DNA of 64,000 bases from Oenanthe sinensis (Eukaryota > Streptophyta > Magnoliopsida > Apiales > Apiaceae): the NCBI GenBank assembly GCA_028671895.1, contig CM053800.1, positions 24,511,886-24,575,885 of the forward strand, written 5' to 3'. The number at the start of each line of letters is the position of its first letter. The first letter of the stretch is position 1. The notes beneath the pieces were generated by a model, which had not been told where the DNA came from, ran no database searches, and saw only the letters and a list, made by a program, of their open reading frames with translations. Positions 54,588 through 64,000 of this stretch are shown here, piece by piece. Made by a program: the position numbers and the translations under genes.

Positions 54588-57051
54588 ATGGTCCGTGAAG
54601 GCGCGTCCAAACTCCCCTTCAATCCTTTTCACAAATTTGTCTTCAAAAGATACGGCGAGACCATCTCTCCAACTAGGATTCCTCCACCTCTCTCACCCAA
54701 AACTAAAAGAAAGTCAGGAAATTCATGGAACACCTAAGTAGAAATAGACATGAACATGGCTTCACCAACCAAGAGTCATCTCCACCCACTCTTCCCACAA
54801 TTGTCCTAAAAGAGGCAGCACCTGATCACGAGGCACACCTAATATCTATCAATATAGAACCGAAGACTGACGTGGTGGAAGGAGAAATTGAAACACTTGA
54901 TAGAAAAAGGAAAGGGAAAAACAAGATTCAGGAACTAACTGAAAATTCTCGTGTAGAAGCTGAGGGCGTGCCTGAAGAGGATCCACCACGATCTCCCTAA
55001 ATTCTCTTATTCCCTTCATCCACTGGGATGGGAGAAAAGTTTCTAAAAAAGAAAAGGACCACATGAGGGCGCGCCAAGGGAAGCTGGCCTGTGTTGGTTT
55101 AAGGACGTCTTTCATAGACGTGGAGGTGGTATGGACCATGAAATATTATGATCAAGAAGGTATGTTGAGCATTCATTTGAGGAGAATGTGACCTCATAGA
55201 TTCGACATTAAACCCATGTGCATCCCTAGAATGGTAACCTCGCCCAAGCTGGTAGAGTTAGGTGTAGGCGTGCCCTTACATCCATTTTTCAGAGCCATTT
55301 GTGAGCGGTTCGACATTGCTCCTCTCCAACTTCCCCATACAGATTGAAATTTGCCATAACCCTATACATCATGTACCATTCTCTCAATTATGGCCCCCCA
55401 CTATGGAGGAGTTCAGCCATTTTTTCTCTTTAAGGCAAAAAAGTAGTGGATACTTTTTATTGGTTGTGTGGAAGAAACACAACAAATGAGGCTTCTCTGA
55501 GGGGAAAACCTCAAACTTGAAGAAGTGAAAGGAACCCTATTTCTATGTCTATGACATGCCTAGGGTCCGAATTCATTTTAAGAAGACCCCAAGTACGTCT
55601 TTGGGCATGCCTAACATATATATGTGTTTCTTTCTTTATCCCTAATTTCTTTCTAACACATCCCTTTTCTTTAGTTCTCCGGACTCAAACCCTTTTGTCT
55701 AGCGCCGCTCTAGCAAGAGTAGATGCTATCTTGAGCCTTCCTCAAGATCAGAAAGACCTCAAGAACTTGATAACTATTAAAAAGCTAAAAGAAGTAGATT
55801 TTCTATTAGAGAGAGTAGGAACGATCCAACCCGTCCTTTCTTCAGACAACGAATGTGCGTTCTCGAATGACGAGGGGTCCCAGATCGATTCTTCTGAAAA
55901 CAGTGACATAGAAGGTGGCATGCCCTCGATCAGCATTTATATGTTTAAACCACATTTTCCTAATTGATTGTTAATAATGATTTCATTTGGTTATTTTACT
56001 TAGTCACGTCTAGTTATACACATAACATTGCTTGTTTCTTTCCTTACATTTTATAATGCATGCCTATATGTAACTGCTAGATTCAAGGAGCGCCCTTCTC
56101 ATTAAACATTGCTTGACTAATAACTTCCCTATTTATTTTCAGACATGCCGAGAATTCCAAGAGGTTGGGGGTCCAAACCCAAAAAAACAGATGCTTCGAA
56201 GAAGAAAACAGATCATCCCCCCACCATCCCTAAAGAAAAGTCTCCTTCAAAAACCCAAGTAGTACACAGGGTGTCACCTCTTCAAGGCGCGCCTCCCCCA
56301 AAGAAACAGAAAGTCATCGAAAGTACAGCTTCCAACTCCCTAGTTTCCTCATGCATCGGAGAACTAGCCCATCCCTTGATCGTGGATGATGACTTAACCT
56401 TCTAGTCATCCAAGAAAGATGACGAAGCTGACAATGCCCTTATTCGCTTAGCTGGGGAGGTGTACTTTCATGTGATGTCTAGGTCGCGATCACGGAGCAA
56501 GGATAAGGCATGCTTGAGAAAACTAGAGAAGGACGAGGAACTTCGCAAAACCGATTTGGTAGCTGTGAATCAGGCTAAGGCACGCCTGGAGAAAGATTTA
56601 TCTTCTTCAAATGCCAAGCTTTCTACAACTGAAACCAACCTTACCCTTGCCAATACTGAGTTGGATAAATTCAAAAAATGATAAGGAGGACACAGCTACA
56701 GTGATAGATGACTTTCATATAGAGAAGGGGACCTGGCAAGATGAGAAAGAGGCAGCCATGGAGGAAGGTAAGGAAGAAGGCAAGGAGCTGGGTTTTCATG
56801 ACATCTTGCATGGGTTTCTTGCTTTCGAACCTGACTAGACCAGATGGGGCCCTTCTATTAAAGTTTTTATAGGAGATTTCAAACTTGAAGAGACTGAGGC
56901 TGTAACAACCAAGAATGATGAATTGGAAGAAGATGTCCGTACTCAATTGACAGAGGCTGCCCAGCCCACTAAAGGAACTGAGAAGGCTGAGAGTTCTCAA
57001 GAGCTCCCAGACCCAGATGACACCTCATTTGACCCTGCCAAAGCAATGTGA
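54588..57051 (+). pseudogene. Antisense gene of Gypsy E (Transposase_28-like aORF), with introns, decayed
   Basis: An ATG at 54588 directly follows CTTCATTTCAG, a good 3' splice site, suggesting an upstream leader exon. At about 55240-55490 the six-frame reading shows GVGVPLHPFFRAICERFDIA and then PPTMEEFSHFFSL in a shifted frame, which fits the Transposase_28 ('putative gypsy type transposon') domain. A further TTATTTTCAG stands before the exon at 56145 (MPRIPRGWGSKPKK). A coiled-coil stretch (KARLEKDLSSSNAKLSTTE) lies near 56570, and the end DDTSFDPAKAM stops at 57051. Stops and frame changes show it is not intact. Such antisense ORFs are known in Tat-lineage elements; their role is unknown. 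Confidence 0.65.
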
Positions 57052-57774
57052 GTTTCTCATCTAAACTCCTTTGCTCCTCCTCTACTTGAGTATTGAAATT
57101 GTTCCTTCTATATTTGAGGCGCGGGCCCTTTGTAAAATCTGTAACTTGTAAACAGTATTTTGAATTGTTCTTTTTGGATGATTTTCTTCTATGTGGTAGG
57201 GTGCACCCTACCACCTTTTGATTACTTTTATGTTTCCCTTCATTTCTATTCTTTTCTGAAAATGTTAGTGTTTATCCAAGTTTGAAATTCGTGGAAACAA
57301 AGGGCACGCCCTTTGCTCGTGAGTTACAGTGTAGCTACATATTTTTTGGTATATCTTATTTCCACTCTTGTTTATACATGCTTTTTAAAAAAAAATTCCA
57401 TGTCAATCTGTGATCGTGGTCGCGCCTGGTACCAAACTAGTGTGCATTCCTTCCCTGTATAAAGAGCATCATCTATCTTGGACACTTGTTTATGATATTC
57501 AATACATATTATTAAATTTATCTTATACTTTAAAAGCATGCAGGGCTCGCCCTCATGGGAGTCATATGGCACCACTACTTGTAGGAGATCTTACCATATC
57601 AGATTAATTTATAAAAAATCACAATGCATATACTTGTATTGGCCAAAGTTACATAGTCGTAAAAGTTTGAAAACCGCATGCCATACACCTACTACCCCCA
57701 TAGTGTGAGAGTAAAACTGAATTTTGCTTCTACTAATAAATATGGAAATTTTCTTGAAAACATAACATAAAACA
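57052..57774. other. Region between the antisense gene and pol of Gypsy E
   Basis: This is probably the shared 3' region of the two convergent genes. It is AT-rich and holds no supported gene. One exact GGCACGCC word is at 57303-57310, with near variants at about 57419 and 57544. Confidence 0.6.
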
Positions 57775-59179
57775 TATAGGGCTTTCCCGAATAATAGTAC
57801 TTCTTCAAATGTTCCGCATTTCATGCTCTTGGAATGGGCTTTTCCTCGAAATCTGCTAAGTAGTAAGTTCCTTCCCAGAACGCTGCTCTGATTTTATATG
57901 GTCCTTCCCAGTTAGGTCCAAATACTCCATGGCTTGTTGTCTTGGCGTGAGGCATCACCTTCCTCAGCACTAAGTCACCTACTTGAATTGGCTTCTCCTT
58001 AACTTTCGAGTTGTAATATCTTACCATCCTCTACTGATAAGCTGCTAACCTCACCTAAGCATTAGCCCCCGTCTCCTCAAGTAAATCTAAGTAAAGCCTG
58101 TAATTCACCTCTTGGACTTCTTCCTGAAAAATTAAGGGATTTTACAATGATAAGATTCACCTCTTAGACTTCTTCCTGAAAAATTAGGGGATTTGACAAT
58201 GATAAGTCTTGAGACCTCTTAATGGAATCCAAACATCAGCGACGCTTCTTACCTGGAAGTAGCCCCTTCTAAAAGACCCGACTTCGATCTCAACCGGTAC
58301 CATGGCTTCACACTCATATGTCAAGATGAAGGGTGATTCCCCTGTAGTACTTCTGGGAGTGGTATTGTAGGACCATAACACCTGGAGCGTGAAAGTCGTT
58401 CAATACATATCAGCCTATCATAAATTATACATACTGAAATTTCAATATACATGGGGCAATTCCTCCGGCCAATTTCCCTTACTTTCCTCTAACTTGATTT
58501 TCAAGGTGTGCTTGATGATTTTATTAATAGCTTCGGTCTGCCCATTTCTTTGAGGGTGATACACCGCTGCAAAATCTTTCTTTATAGCCAAGTTCTGACA
58601 CAAAGTCCTCAGCTCATTGCTGTCAAATTGCTTCCCATTATCGGAGAGCAGCTTGTATGGGATGCCAAGCCTGCAAACAGTGTTGTTGAGCATAAAACTA
58701 CCATGACGTTTGGATTGCTTCCCTTACCAAAAATCAACATATATAGGATATCAAACCTGTAAACAATGGCGTTGAATACGAAGTATGTTATCTTTTTAGC
58801 TGTTATGGTTGCAAGAGGAGCGGCTTCTGCCCACTTTGTGAAATAGTCCGCCACTACTACTGCATATTTGACTCCTCCCATGCCCTTGGGTAATTCTCAT
58901 ATTAAATCAATCCCCCACATGGCAAATGGCCATGGGTTTGTCATAGAGGTGAGATAAGCTACCAGGCTAGTAATGTAGTTTGTATGCCTCTGGCATTTGT
59001 CACACGCCGGCAAATTCGTAGGCTTCATTCTTCATAGTAGGCCAATAATATCATTGCCTAAGGATTTTGATATCTAGAGAATTACCCCCCGAGTGGTTGC
59101 CACAGATAACTTCATACACCTCCCTCAAGATGTAAGTGCATTCGTCCCCATGTATACATTTGAGCAAAGATTGATTGAA
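57775..59179 (-). pseudogene. pol: Gypsy E integrase
   Basis: Reading leftward from about 59170: an HHCC zinc region (CIHGDEC, GNHSGG, CDKCQRH in shifted frames), PWPFAMWGIDLI, VVVADYFTKWAEAAPL, RLGIPYKLLSDNGKQFD with the second catalytic Asp, YHPQRNGQTEAINKIIKH with the Glu, TTPRSTTGESPF, and the C-terminal NWEGPYKI block followed by PRA and AEHLKKYY. No chromodomain follows. There are several frameshifts and stops. An extra stretch of about 75 bp at about 58680-58755 separates two parts of the core that are contiguous in related enzymes. Confidence 0.82.
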
Positions 59180-59852
59180 TTATCTTCTATATAAGACCCC
59201 GTCATACTTCACATACTTGGATGCCTTGTAGCAAAGCCTAATGGCTTCCCCTTTGTCTTCAAGAAGTTTTCCTTCCTTTAAGAATTCCCAAATATGGGTT
59301 TTCCACATGACTTTCTCCTGAATTTCTTCATCAATTGCCATAACCTCTACTCCTAGGACACTTGGCTTCTCTTGAATTTCTAGAGGGATGACTTCTAACA
59401 TCGTATCATCTTTTTGAGATCCTAATTTGGCCAAGACAGCTGCCTTGAAGTTTTGATCTATGGGCACCTGCTCTATGCGAACCTCTGTGAATTTCTTTTC
59501 AAGCGCTTGGCACACTCAAGATACATCTCTGTCCTGGGACCTCTCGCCTAGTACCCCCCATTCACCTAATATACTACCAACATAGAATCGCTTTAAACAA
59601 TTAAGTGAGTTGCTTTCATTTCTAGGGCAAGTCTCATTCCAGTAATAAAGGCTTCATACTCTGCATCGTTGTTAGTGGCTCGGAAGGTGAAGTAATCACG
59701 CTCATAAGATGATGCCCTTCAGGGCTGATGTGGACTATGTTGGCTCCGGCTCCTTCATTATTCACCGCTCCATCGACATGCAATGTATACCAAAGCTCGG
59801 GAACTTCCCTCTCCTTCCTTAGAGAGGTGTGTTTTGTTTCTACTAGAACCAA
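59180..59852 (-). pseudogene. pol: Gypsy E second RNase H-like region and linker
   Basis: WYTLHVDGAVNNEGAGANIV (near 59790) is the start of the additional, archaeal-type RNase H described for Tat-lineage elements. The frame stops at about 59634. The linker 59180-59515 carries LAKLGSQKDD and a W-x-x-x-I-x-x-FLKEG-K-L block that in related elements leads to the integrase zinc region (DGVLYRR). It is broken in between. The assignment to the archaeal-type RNase H is from recalled motif, not a search. Confidence 0.7.
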
Positions 59853-61576
59853 GGGTCATTCATAGTTTTCAAAGTATGGAGGAAATTCTAAGATAAAGTC
59901 TGTCAAGCCTTGCCCTTTGATAGAATTCCTTGGCTTGTACTCGATGTCTAATTGCCCCAATTCAACTACCCACTTTAAAATTCTTCCTGAAGTCTCTGGG
60001 CGATGCATGACTTGTTTAAGTGGATAAGCTGTCCTTACCTCGATTCTGTGTGCTTGGAAGTAGGGCCATGGATATCTTGCTGCTAGGCGTAGACTATTTT
60101 TTCCATGTTGGATTATCTTGTTTCAACATCGAGAAGTCTCTTACTCACATAGTAGACATGTGACTGTAAGTCGACCTCTTCCTTCACCAAGATGGTGCTA
60201 ATCGAATATTCTGAGGCCGCCAAGTATAGAATCAATGTTTTTCCTTCGGTTGGCTTAGCTAGAAGAGGAGGCTTTCCTAAATGTTCTTTTATCTTTTGGA
60301 AGGCTTCTTCACATTATGGAGTCCACACAATATCTTTAGCTACCCCCTTGATGGCTTGGAAGAATTCTTTACATTTGTCTGATGACTTTGACAGAAATCT
60401 GTTGAGAGCGGCTATTCTCCCAGTTAGGCTTTGAACTTGCTTGACAATCATTGGTGACTTCATGTCGAGGAGAGCTTGGATTTTAGCGCGCTTTGATTCA
60501 ATTCCCTTATGATTGACTATGAAGCCAATGAGTTTTCCCGAATCTACCCCAAACACACATTTTTTAGGGTTAAGCTTCATCATGTACTTCCTCAAAATAT
60601 TGAACATCTCCCTCAAATGCCTTACATGGTCACTGGTTTCCTTGGACTTTACTAACATGTCATCCATGTATACTTCCTTCGTCTTCCCAATATGATCTTT
60701 GAATATCATGTTTAAAAACCTTTTATAGGTTGCCCCAGCATTGATCAGGCCGAATGGCTTGCCTATGTAGCAATATAACCCTCTGTCTATGATTAAGGAA
60801 GTATGTTCCTGATCTGGCTCGTACATTGAAATTTTATTGTACCCTGAGTATGCATCCATGAAACTAAAAAGTGCATGGCTAGCCGTCGCATCTATTAACT
60901 GATCAATTCTTGGGAGAGGAAAGTTGTCTTTAGGGCAAGCCCTATTTAGATCAGTGAAGTCAATACACGTCCTCCACTTCGAGTTGGGCTTCTTAACTAA
61001 GACAGGATTTGCCAGCCATTCAGGGTTGAAGGATTCTTTAATGAGGCCAACTTCTAACAACCTATCCACCTCCGCTTGTAATTCTTGATCTCTTTCCCCA
61101 CTGACCGGACGATGCTTCTGCCTAATTCCATTCTTTTTTGGATCAATGTTAAGGTGATGGCACATTACTTCAGGATCTATTCCCACCATGTCATCATGAC
61201 ACCACGAAAAAACATCCAGGTTGGAGTTCAGAAAGTTTATCAACTCCTCTTGTAAGGCAGACTCTAGGAGTGAACCGATTTTTAAAACTTTTAAAGAATT
61301 CTCTCGATCTATTGGAATGGAGAGTGTATCCTCCGCTGGCACCATTTTTTCTATTGCAAGAGGCATTCGAGGGTCCAGGTCGAAGTTATCTTTCTCTTCC
61401 CTTCCACTGGAGGGCACGCCCTCCCTCCCCTTTAGAGAGTTTTTAAAATATTCTTCCAACTCAATGATGGGGAGAGATTCGGGAATAACTACTTTACCCT
61501 TCCTCCTTCTAGCCAAGGCTTGTTCTTCAGTGTCTTCATCACTGGAATCTTCCACAATCCCTTCCACGAACTCCAC
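59853..61576 (-). pseudogene. pol: Gypsy E reverse transcriptase and first RNase H
   Basis: The frame 60314-61576 is open for 420 codons and contains the reverse transcriptase: WRTCIDFTDLNRACPKDNFP, SFMDAYSGYN, GLINAGATYKRF and the catalytic VYMDDMLVKS. The TDLN-ACPKD and DDMLVKS forms are typical of the Tat lineage. The connection and RNase H (LYLAASEYSIS) follow at about 59853-60313, with several stops. The spacer before the reverse transcriptase contains an EGVPSS block over GGCACGCC (61413-61420). Loss of the usual YA-D-C motif in the first RNase H agrees with relaxed constraint when a second RNase H is present. Confidence 0.88.
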
Positions 61577-61736
61577 CGTAGGAGGTGCTTATAACATCAA
61601 AACTTGAGGACAGGGTTGTCCTCAATATATAAGGCTTTTTCTTCATGATCTTCTTCCTCAGGGAATTTTATCAAATACAAAACATTCACTATGGCTTCTC
61701 CTTGGCTTTTCACCATGTTGTTTGACTGTGGTTACT

Positions 61737-62333
61737 TTAGATCTCTTTTCTTCTCAAACACCTTACTGATTTGTTATAGCACTCCCTTAAATCAAATTGG
61801 CATCCCTTCACACATCCTATCCCAGTAGGCGTGAGAAACTTCATAGATAAGTTATAGATGGAAGTGATGACTCTCATCTCTTTCAGGAGTGACCTTCCAA
61901 TCATGGTGTTGTGAGCTGACTCCTGGTCTACTACCAAAAAATCGATGATCCAGGTCGATGATAACACTCCTTCTCCAAGAGTGACATGAAGGCAGATAGT
62001 TCCCTTAGCAGGGATAGACTCTCCTCTGAAACCATATAGGAAGATGCTTTCCACGATCTTGTCTTTATCAAGAAGTCCCATATTCTGGTATGTGCTGTAG
62101 TATAGGATGTTTGATGAGCTTCCATTATCCATAAAAACCCAATGAACATTCACCGTTCTGATTTTTATTGCTAATACTAGGGCATCGTTATGTGGGTGAT
62201 GTACCCACTTGGTGTCCTCCTCTATGAAAGGAATGTCTATGGACTCTCCTTTGAAAAGGTTTGTTGGTCTTGAAGACAGACTGTTGACATTGGTGAGAGA
62301 TTGGTACTTGGCTTCCTGCGCGTACCTATCCAT
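61737..62333 (-). pseudogene. pol: Gypsy E protease region
   Basis: This is an open stretch of 198 codons. WVFMDNGSSSNILYYSTYQN is the aspartic protease site, with Asn where Thr or Gly is usual in the D-T/S-G triplet. YNTMIGR-like HNTMIGRSLLKEM and LSMKFLTPTGIG blocks follow. The active-site change (D-N-G) suggests an inactive protease. It lies in a frame shared with the downstream gag fragment 62424-62696, separated by a TAA; a frameshift separates it from the reverse transcriptase. Confidence 0.8.
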
Positions 62334-62423
62334 TGCGTTCCTTCCATCTCTTGTAATATGGTATCCCCTAAATATAGTGTGTATGATGTTGGCTCTGACA
62401 AAGGTAGAATTTGAGACCAGTTT

Positions 62424-63972
62424 CTAATACTTTGCTCCTAGGTCGGGTATACTTTCCCTCCTTTGTGAAGGATGATCGACTCTGTACTTCTTCACCCATT
62501 CAGTGAGGTGCCCTTCCTTTATTAAAACTTCAACTTCATCTTTCAGTTGTTGACATTCGTGAGTGTCGTGCCCAGTAGATTCATGGTATTTGCAATACTT
62601 CTTCTGCTCCTTACGTTGCCAAGCTGATGGGGGAGGAGGCCTCCTGAATAGACCCTTATTTTTATTGACTTCATAAATGTGTTCCACCCCGGCCACCAGA
62701 GGAGTATATATGTCTCGTCTTCTTTCATAGGACCGTGGAGGGCTCTAGTTCCTCCTATCATGCGTCATATTCACCCGATTTGGACTTGCAGGCTTCCCCT
62801 AATAGTCAGATGGTGGACTTCTGTCTCTTTTTTTTGAATTTTTTCTTTGAACTTGATTGATTGTTGTCTTCCAAGGATTGCTCGATTCTTTTAAAGGGCT
62901 CCACCTCGGCATATAGGGAGGGCAACACTGATGGTTCTTTCCCCTGTAAATGCTTCCAAAAATCTGTACCGACCTTCAAACCTGTAATGAGGAAATTATT
63001 CCGGATATCATCTATTTCTTCATTAACTCTTGTAGCATCAGAATTAAATCTTTTGAAGTACGCCGGGAGGGATTCATTGTCCCTTTGTTTGACATTAGCT
63101 AGAGTTGTGACCGGGGGAGCATACTTCAAAACAGCTTGGAATTGTGTTAGGAAGAGAAGTTGCATCTGATCCTATGATGTGACTATAATTGCTCCCAACT
63201 TCTGAAATCATATTTGAGCGATATCCCTCAGTGTAGCAGCCAATAGCCTATACCTAGCCAGAGCCTGCACCTGATAAACATCCATATCTGTATTAAATTT
63301 TCCTAGATATTCAACCAGGTCTGAATTTTCATGATAGCAGAGATTAATAGTACTTTGATACCCTTATGAGAGTGGGGAATCCCTTACTACTTGAGAGAAG
63401 GGAGATGGAGCTTGCACTAGGGTAGTGGACTTTCCCTCGTCAAGAAGTGTGAGAAGCTTCTTCAATTCATCAACATTTATATTACCTACACCAAGGATAT
63501 TTTGCATTCATGAGAGTTGAAATAAGGGGCTTACCTGGGAGGCAATGGTGGAAGGCGTGCCCTGTAGTGGTGGCACGATATGAGAGTTGCCTGGTTCAGG
63601 GATAGGCATGGCCTGATTGATGATAGGAAGGTGAGGCATGCCCACGATGACCGAAGGAGGCTAAGGCATGCCCTGATTCGTCTATAGATGCGTTGTGACT
63701 TGGATGATTGGTATTAGGGCCGTGACCTGGGTTGTCTGGGGAGGTTGAGGCGTGCGCTTAGTGACTTCATTAGTTGGAGGTGGTGGAACCATACTCTGAA
63801 TAACTTGGGGCACGCCCTTATTAGTGTATGGGGGAGGAGGACCCTGATTATCCCGGGTGCTTTTCATTCGGGGAGTGTGACACCTTCTTTCAGATGAGCT
63901 TTCAGAGTAAACAGAGCTGATGATAGGTTCAGCATTGTGGCGCCTCAAATGAGGAAGAGGCCTCTGACTCAT
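62424..63972 (-). pseudogene. gag: Gypsy E gag
   Basis: From the right: a Pro/Gln/Thr-rich N-terminus (63682-63972) with GVP/MVP-type repeats encoded over GGCRYGCC words. A gag capsid domain follows (about 62806-63350: ARYRLLAATLRDIAQI, LANVKQRDNESLPAYFKRFN), then a Lys-rich tail. After a frameshift comes a zinc motif CKYHESTGHDTHECQQLKDE at about 62560-62625, with the following LIKEGHLTEWV typical of Tat gag. Several in-frame stops are present (for example just after 63682 and before 63165). The product is dead. Confidence 0.82.
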
Positions 63973-64000
63973 GTAATTGTTATCTCTCCTTCCTCTTTAA

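Larger units (their letters stand above)
52617..64000 (-). mobile_element. Gypsy E (Tat/Retand-like Ty3/gypsy), decayed, partial
   Basis: Gag, protease, reverse transcriptase, two RNase H-like regions and integrase are found in this order on the - strand, and an antisense gene with Transposase_28-like features on the + strand between pol and the presumed 3' LTR. This layout is typical of Tat-lineage elements. There is no chromodomain. Stops and frameshifts are frequent. The right end runs out of the window. The left end is cut by Copia A, probably inside the LTR. GGCRYGCC words occur 17 times by my count and were not noticed elsewhere in the window. Confidence 0.85.

Noticed and set aside
54849..55139. 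96-aa ORF on the - strand
   Set aside because: It lies opposite the antisense gene's Transposase_28-like region and shows no domain; probably a shadow frame.

Overview
This window is plant nuclear DNA and consists almost entirely of LTR retrotransposons nested inside one another. I see no host gene, tRNA gene or CRISPR array. The element types (Sirevirus-like Ty1/copia with large extra ORFs, a Tekay/Del-type Ty3/gypsy chromovirus, and a Tat/Retand-type Ty3/gypsy with an antisense gene) point to a seed plant with a repeat-rich genome. The extra ORFs remind me of asterid retrotransposon proteins, but that is memory, not a search, so the family is left open.

Layout, outermost to innermost. Copia A (+ strand, its left end outside the window) runs 1-1280 and resumes at 43834-52616. 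It was split inside its integrase by Copia B (+, 1281-43833). The 3' LTR of B was split by Gypsy C (- strand, 14526-43650, two 4151-bp LTRs, chromodomain integrase). The gag of C was split by Copia D (+, 22656-37833, nearly intact and young). To the right of A, from about 52617 to the window end, lies a decayed Tat-like Gypsy E on the - strand, with an antisense Transposase_28-like gene on the + strand at about 54.0-57.1 kb. LTR pairs compared by eye give about 13 substitutions in 1363 bp for B, about 35 in 4151 bp for C and 2 in 1276 bp for D. This order matches the nesting.

The three copia elements share one plan: LTR, initiator-Met primer site, gag with CCHC knuckles, pol (protease, integrase, reverse transcriptase, RNase H), spacer, a very long third reading frame (ORF3, about 1180-1640 codons), the polypurine tract AGGGGGAGAT, LTR. 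ORF3 has an N-terminal globular domain recognisable in all three, an acidic/serine-rich middle with a coiled coil and, in B and D, a related C-terminal domain. It shows no signal peptide or membrane segment.

The most striking pattern is that four of the five elements are each peppered with their own short motif: AGAGTCT in A, AGTCATACCGA in B, TTCGACTTAG/TTCGAGATAG/TTCTACATAG in D and GGCRYGCC in E. The motifs crowd LTRs, leaders, spacers and low-constraint coding regions, and avoid the conserved catalytic domains. I suggest these are binding sites for an element-encoded protein, with ORF3 as the candidate in the copia elements, by analogy with the VANC anti-silencing proteins of VANDAL transposons. 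This is a hypothesis. D, the youngest copy, is the best place to test it.
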